Shown here: one piece after another, positions 5,798 through 9,238 of the stretch | How the letters are laid out: each line of letters begins with the position of its first letter | Numbering within the stretch: the stretch's first letter is position 1 | Assembly (NCBI GenBank): GCA_023430705.1 | Contig: JAEYZJ010000349.1 | Location: 1 to 9,238 of the forward strand | Source of the DNA: Pseudomonadota bacterium | GTDB lineage: Bacteria > Pseudomonadota > Alphaproteobacteria > Rhizobiales > Devosiaceae | Reading direction: 5' to 3' | Length of the DNA: 9,238 nt | The notes under the pieces: generated by a model | What the model was told of the DNA's origin: nothing | Seen by the model: the letters and a program-made list of their open reading frames with translations, nothing else | Databases searched by the model: none | Made by a program: the position numbers and the translations under genes

Positions 5798-6415
5798 ATG
5801 TCGAAGCGCATTCAGTCTAAGCACAAGATCGACCGCCGTCTTGGCGAGAACCTGTGGGGCCGCCCGTCGTCCCCGCTGAACAACCGCGCCTATGGCCCGG
5901 GTCAGCACGGCCAGCGCCGCAAGGGCAAGACCTCCGACTACGGTCTGCAGCTGCGCGCCAAGCAGAAGCTCAAGGGCTACTACGGCTCGATCACCGAGAA
6001 GAGCTTCAAGCGTCTCTACGCCGAAGCTTCCCGCGTGAAGGGCGACACCGGCGAGAACCTGATCGGCCTGCTCGAGAGCCGTCTGGACGCCATCGTCTAC
6101 CGTGCCAAGTTCGTGCCGACCGTGTTCGCCGCCCGTCAGTTCGTCTCGCACGGCCACGTGCTGGTGAACGGCAAGCGCGTCAACATTCCGTCGTACCAGG
6201 TCAAGGTCGGCGACAAGGTCGAGATCCGCGAGCGCTCCAAGCAGCTCGGCATCGTGCTCGAGGCCAACCAGCTCGCCGAGCGTGACGTGCCCGAGTACAT
6301 CGAGGCGGACCACGGCAAGCAGACCGCGACCTTCGTGCGCGTGCCGGCCCTCGCCGACGTGCCGTACCCGGTCCAGATGGAACCGAACCTCGTCGTCGAA
6401 TTCTATTCGCGCTGA
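5798..6415 (+). CDS. rpsD: 30S ribosomal protein S4
   Basis: A 205-aa primary 16S rRNA-binding protein that nucleates assembly of the small-subunit body and helps form the mRNA entry region. The N-terminal block (RRLGENLWGRP, then YGPGQHGQRRKGKTSDYGLQLRAKQKLKGYYG) and the S4 RNA-binding domain (RLDAIVYRAKFVPTVFAARQFVSHGHVLVNGKRVNIPSYQVKVGD, about 94-138) are clear. It has no N-terminal zinc cysteines, as expected for the alphaproteobacterial form. The ATG at 5798 is preceded by AAAGGA with a 5-nt spacer; the frame is open further upstream, to 5675, but that is leader sequence. The gene is monocistronic, with its own promoter and terminator, unlike the alpha-operon arrangement of E. coli. Confidence 0.98.
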   Translation: MSKRIQSKHKIDRRLGENLWGRPSSPLNNRAYGPGQHGQRRKGKTSDYGLQLRAKQKLKGYYGSITEKSFKRLYAEASRVKGDTGENLIGLLESRLDAIVYRAKFVPTVFAARQFVSHGHVLVNGKRVNIPSYQVKVGDKVEIRERSKQLGIVLEANQLAERDVPEYIEADHGKQTATFVRVPALADVPYPVQMEPNLVVEFYSR

Positions 6416-6436
6416 TTTTCGGCAAACCGTGAATTC

Positions 6437-6468
6437 AAAGGGCCACCCACCGGGTGGCCCTTTTCTTT
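6437..6468 (+). terminator. Strong intrinsic terminator of rpsD
   Basis: A perfect 9-bp stem, GGGCCACCC (6440-6448) and GGGTGGCCC (6452-6460), with a 3-nt loop is flanked by AAA before and TTTTCTTT after. It is the classic intrinsic terminator form. It separates rpsD from the following ligase operon, which therefore needs its own promoter. Confidence 0.92.
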
Positions 6469-6523
6469 GTCGACTGGCAGGGATCGCGGGAAGTTGGTAT
6501 CTGCCGGGCCGGGGGGCGCCATC

Positions 6524-7936
6524 GTGGATTTGACGTCGCGACTGCGCGAGTTTGGGCGAAGGGCAGGGCACGACGCGGTCGTGTCCGACGGCGCGGTGCT
6601 CGACTGGCCCCGGCTCGTCGAGCGGCTGGAGCGCGAGATCGCTGCGCTGCACGCTGCCGGGATCGGCCCGGGCGCGACGGTCGGCATCAGCATCGCCGAC
6701 GAGGTCGAGCACTTCATCGCCGCGCTGGCGCTGATCGGCGCGGGTGCGTGGCAGATCGCGCTGGCGACGCACGACACCGAGCCCGAGCGCCACGAGATCG
6801 CGGCCCGGGCGGGGGTGACGCACGTGCTGCTCGGCGGCGGCGGGGAGCCGCGGACGGGCGCCCTTGCGCACCTGCTCTGGCCGTTGCCGCCAGGGGGCGC
6901 CAGCCCGCCGGCGGAAGACGGCGGCATCCTGCTCCGGACTTCGGGCACCACCGGATCGAGCAATATCGTGCCGCTGACGGCCCGCGACCTCCTCCTCCAG
7001 GCGGAGCGCAACCGCGAGTACGGCGATGGCCGGTTGCTGCGCCCGGCGTCGATCGAGCACAACAATTCCAAGCGGCACCGGCTCTATTGCGCGGCGCTCG
7101 GCGGCACGAACGTCTTCCGGCCGCAGGGGCCGTACGACATGGCCGGGTACTGCGAGCAGGCGGGTGTCACCACCCTCGACCTCTCGCTGATGCAGGCGGC
7201 CGACCTTGCCTCCGTGACGCGGGCGGGGCTGGACGGCGTCGAGCTTCGCGTCAGCGGATCGGCCGTGCCCTTTGCCGTCCGCAGCGCGCTCATGCAGAAC
7301 GTGAGCCGGCGGCTCTATGTCCGCTATGGCTCGACGGAAACCGGCACGGTCTCCGTCGCCGGACCCGGTGAGCACGATGAGGACCAGTCGGTGGGGCGAG
7401 TCGTCGACGGGCTGGACGTCGAGATCGTGGCCGAGGACGGCAGCCCGCTGCCCGTGGGCGAAGCGGGCCACATCCGCATCCGCGGGCAAGGCATCGCGCG
7501 CGGCTATCACGGCGACGAGGAGCAGACGGGAAAGCGCTTCCGGCAGGGCTGGTTCTGGCCGGGGGACCTCGGTGTATTCACCGCCGCCCGGACGCTGCGG
7601 ATACTCGGTCGTGCCGACGACATGATCAATCTCAACGGCATCAACATCTTCCCCTCCGAGATCGAGCGCGTTCTCGAGCAGCATCCGGACGTCGTCGCGG
7701 CTGCCGCGCTGCCGCTCTATTCAGCGGTCCATGGGCAGATACCTGTGGCGGCGGTGGAATTACGCGAGGGCGGGCTAGCCACGCCCCGCGATATCGTGGC
7801 ATACGCGCGCGAATACATGGCGTTGCGCGCGCCGAGGCGCGTCATCATCGTGCCGGCCCTGCCGCGCAACAGCCAGGGCAAGATTCTGCGGCGCGAGCTC
7901 GCCGCCTGGTTTGGGGCTGGAGGTCCCGGTGCATGA
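6524..7936 (+). CDS. Adenylate-forming (ANL superfamily) acyl/aryl ligase, probable carrier-protein loader
   Basis: A 470-aa AMP-forming enzyme that should activate a carboxylic acid with ATP. The ANL core motifs appear in order. The P-loop is TSGTTGSSN (139-147), A5 is YGSTE (268-272) and A7 is GDLG (347-350). The hinge is GRADDMINLNGINIFPSEIE (362-381), and A10 is PRNSQGKILRREL with Lys453. Two oddities: the P-loop carries Asn147 where most members have Lys, and the N-terminal domain is compact, with an unusual A4 region (EHNNSKRHRLYCAALGG). The downstream carrier gene overlaps by ATGA, which makes carrier loading, not CoA ligation, the likely role; that is inference. GTG at 6524 is chosen, with a G-rich tract (6511-6516) 7 nt upstream. 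In-frame TTG codons at 6467 and 6494 are less likely. The substrate is unknown. Confidence 0.85.
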   Translation: MDLTSRLREFGRRAGHDAVVSDGAVLDWPRLVERLEREIAALHAAGIGPGATVGISIADEVEHFIAALALIGAGAWQIALATHDTEPERHEIAARAGVTHVLLGGGGEPRTGALAHLLWPLPPGGASPPAEDGGILLRTSGTTGSSNIVPLTARDLLLQAERNREYGDGRLLRPASIEHNNSKRHRLYCAALGGTNVFRPQGPYDMAGYCEQAGVTTLDLSLMQAADLASVTRAGLDGVELRVSGSAVPFAVRSALMQNVSRRLYVRYGSTETGTVSVAGPGEHDEDQSVGRVVDGLDVEIVAEDGSPLPVGEAGHIRIRGQGIARGYHGDEEQTGKRFRQGWFWPGDLGVFTAARTLRILGRADDMINLNGINIFPSEIERVLEQHPDVVAAAALPLYSAVHGQIPVAAVELREGGLATPRDIVAYAREYMALRAPRRVIIVPALPRNSQGKILRRELAAWFGAGGPGA

Positions 7937-8202
7937 CGGAAACCGAGATTCGCAACATCATAGCCGACGCGCTGGACTACGCCGCTGTGCCCGGCTTCCG
8001 CGGCAGCGACCTGCGGGCCCGGTTCGTGGGCGGGACGCGCGACATCGGCTTTGACGAGCTGGACATCGACAGTCTCGCGGCGATGGAGCTCTGCATCGCG
8101 CTCGAGACCAATTCCGGCGTCTCGATCCTCCCCTCCGAACTCCCCCGGTTCCCCTCGCTCGGGGCGCTGGCGAAGCGCGTGGAAACCTCGCTTGCTGCTT
8201 GA
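7933..8202 (+). CDS. Acyl carrier protein-like phosphopantetheine-binding protein
   Basis: An 89-aa free-standing carrier protein. The signature LDIDSLAAMELCIALE (43-58) contains Asp46-Ser47-Leu48; Ser47 should carry the 4'-phosphopantetheine arm. The four-helix pattern and the segment VSILPSELPRFPSLGALAKRVE near the C-terminus fit ACP-like domains. It is not the housekeeping AcpP, whose motif region reads DSLDTVELVM. An insertion before the motif (RGSDLRARFVGGTRDIGF) is longer than in AcpP. Its ATG overlaps the ligase stop as ATGA (7933-7936), and GGAGG (7919-7923) lies 9 nt upstream. The partner synthesis or transfer enzymes are not obvious; the ligase before it and the hydrolase after it are the only genes in the operon. 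Confidence 0.88.
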   Translation: MTETEIRNIIADALDYAAVPGFRGSDLRARFVGGTRDIGFDELDIDSLAAMELCIALETNSGVSILPSELPRFPSLGALAKRVETSLAA

Positions 8203-9100
8203 AGCCTATGACGGCCTGCTCAGTCGCGCGCTGAGCCTCAACGATCTCAACCGCATCAACATCGCCTTCGGCAACACCATGACGCCGCAGGAGACGGTGG
8301 ATCTGCGCGAGGCGCTGCAGGATCCCGGCTATCGGCTGCCCGAGCTGCGGGAGGGTCGCAAGTTCAGCGACGCCGAACTGCTCGGGGCGGTGCACGAGTG
8401 GATCGACGAGATGGATGCCTTCCTCCATCTGGCCGGCAAACCCGAGGCCGAGCCGTTCCTGAGGCGCGACCTGCGCAAGAGCGTCACGCTCTATACCGAC
8501 GGCCAGCCGGCAGCCGGCAAGACGCTCATCGTCGGGATGCCGGGCGCCAACGATCGCCTGATGGTGCCGATGCCGGCTATGCTGCAATGCCTGCCGGCGG
8601 AGCGGGTGGATCTGGTGATGGTGCGGGACGGCACGCGCAGTGCCTACCGGCAGGGCCTCGAGGGGCTCGCCGATAGCCTCGAGGCGTTCGCCGATACCCT
8701 GCCGGACATGCTCGGCTTCGGCGCTTACCGGCGGGTGGTCGGCCTCGGCGTCAGTTCGGGCGGCCTGCCGATCGTGCTCATCGCCCTGCGGCTGAACCTC
8801 GATGCGGTGCTGGCCCTCGGTGGCAACAGTCCGCACGACGCGCGCTGGGTACGGCCGGGCGACCTGTCGCCCGTGGTGGCGCTGAAGCAGGCTGCCGAAC
8901 GGGGATACGCGACCCGCGTGACGGTCGCCTGCGGGGCTCAGCACGAGGTCGACTGCGCGAGCGCGGCGGACACCTGCGCCCTGCTGGGGCTGGAGCCGCT
9001 CGTCGTGACCGCCGATCGCGACGTGAAGCACAACATCGTCCATCCGCTGCTGGAGGAAGGCCGTCTGCCGGCCTTCCTTGCCGAGCGTCTGGAGTTCTAG
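8192..9100 (+). CDS. Alpha/beta-hydrolase-fold protein, possible thioesterase or acyltransferase of the carrier operon
   Basis: About 302 aa from the chosen start. A helical N-terminal part of roughly 100 residues precedes an alpha/beta hydrolase core. The core begins at KTLIVGMPGANDRLMVPM, has the nucleophile elbow GVSSGG (Ser188 in GxSxG) and ends with HNIVHPLLEEG, which offers His280 or His284 as the catalytic histidine. The acid is not certain; aspartates lie in the preceding strand region (VTADRDVKHN). No ATG lies near the carrier stop. TTG at 8192, overlapping the carrier gene by 11 nt with GGAAA 7-8 nt upstream, is the best start; ATG at 8279 lacks a Shine-Dalgarno sequence and would cut 29 residues. 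By position it could release or transfer the carrier-bound acyl group. No signal peptide is visible. I do not recognise a named family. Confidence 0.72.
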   Translation: MLLEAYDGLLSRALSLNDLNRINIAFGNTMTPQETVDLREALQDPGYRLPELREGRKFSDAELLGAVHEWIDEMDAFLHLAGKPEAEPFLRRDLRKSVTLYTDGQPAAGKTLIVGMPGANDRLMVPMPAMLQCLPAERVDLVMVRDGTRSAYRQGLEGLADSLEAFADTLPDMLGFGAYRRVVGLGVSSGGLPIVLIALRLNLDAVLALGGNSPHDARWVRPGDLSPVVALKQAAERGYATRVTVACGAQHEVDCASAADTCALLGLEPLVVTADRDVKHNIVHPLLEEGRLPAFLAERLEF

Positions 9101-9103
9101 GCG

Positions 9104-9238
9104 CTAGGGCGCCACGGCGTCCGACATCGACTCCCTGATCGGCTCCTGCTCCTTGGGGATGAAGCTCTCGAAGCGGTGCAGGCGGGCGTAGATCGACATC
9201 AGCTCCACGATCGTGGTCCAGGCCCGGGCGAAGAACTG
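9104..9238 (-). CDS. SbmA/BacA-type peptide transporter, C-terminal end only
   Basis: The minus strand is open from the window edge to TAG at 9106-9104, giving the last 44 residues of a protein. The segment ARAWTTIVELMSIYARLHRFE matches the C-terminal WTTIVELxSIYKRLRxFE region of SbmA/BacA inner-membrane proteins. These import peptides and peptide-like antibiotics using the proton gradient. The protein stops about 20 residues after this segment, so it has no fused ATPase domain, which separates it from ABC exporters that share the membrane domain. It converges on the hydrolase gene with 3 bp between stop codons. The call rests on a short segment, and the rest of the gene is outside the window. 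Confidence 0.7.
   Translation of the reverse strand, partial: QFFARAWTTIVELMSIYARLHRFESFIPKEQEPIRESMSDAVAP

Noticed and set aside
6467..6523. TTG start for the ligase at 6467
   Set aside because: It lies in the T-run of the rpsD terminator with no Shine-Dalgarno sequence; the added 19 residues have no family similarity. GTG at 6524 fits better.
6465..6523. Promoter for the ligase operon
   Set aside because: The strong terminator upstream means one should exist, but I found no -35/-10 pair with acceptable spacing; TTGTCG and TATCTG are 25 bp apart.
5663..7684. 673-aa minus-strand frame opposite rpsD and the ligase
   Set aside because: It is antisense to the S4 gene and the ligase motifs, and it crosses the rpsD terminator; a GC-driven shadow.
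9104..9238. ABC exporter with fused ATPase instead of SbmA/BacA
   Set aside because: The fused proteins continue for a nucleotide-binding domain after this membrane segment; here the stop comes about 20 residues later.

Overview
The window is a GC-rich, densely packed bacterial chromosome segment, most likely from an alphaproteobacterium. The clearest evidence is the ribosomal protein S4 gene (205 aa). Its sequence has the alphaproteobacterial form of S4: it starts MSKRIQSKHKIDRRLGENLWG, ends in MEPNLVVEFYSR and lacks the N-terminal zinc cysteines. It also stands alone instead of sitting in the rpoA operon. I cannot fix the order; parts of S4 read closer to Rhizobiales/Rhodobacterales-like proteins than to Sphingomonadales, from memory only.

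Layout, left to right. (1) The 3' part of a MarR-type regulator, then a FabF-type 3-oxoacyl-ACP synthase preceded by a perfect 16-bp palindrome. (2) A leftward three-gene unit, GFA-type zinc protein, TfoX_N protein, TfoX_N protein, joined by two 4-bp ATGA overlaps. (3) Two rightward GNAT acetyltransferases of the RimJ/RimL type, closed by a hairpin terminator. (4) A TrmJ-type tRNA 2'-O-methyltransferase that converges, with shared CTAG stop codons, on a second GFA-type protein. (5) rpsD with a good sigma70-like promoter, a structured leader of about 125 nt and a strong terminator. (6) A rightward operon of an adenylate-forming ligase, a free-standing carrier protein and an alpha/beta hydrolase. 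(7) The 3' end of a leftward SbmA/BacA-type peptide transporter.

Most genes are housekeeping or common accessory families. The part with most room for something new is the ligase-carrier-hydrolase operon (6524-9100). Its sequence supports activation of an unknown carboxylic acid as adenylate, loading onto the carrier, and hydrolysis or transfer by a Ser-His hydrolase. The ligase P-loop lacks the usual lysine, and no biosynthetic partner is visible in the window. Two regulatory candidates also deserve attention: the rpsD leader, where a small hairpin pairs with the Shine-Dalgarno sequence, and the palindrome between the MarR gene and fabF. A third oddity is that GFA, TfoX_N and GNAT families each occur twice within 4 kb. 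No stretch over 300 bases lacks a gene; the longest gap is the 245 bp between the second GFA gene and rpsD. I saw no tRNA, rRNA, CRISPR array, insertion sequence or phage gene.
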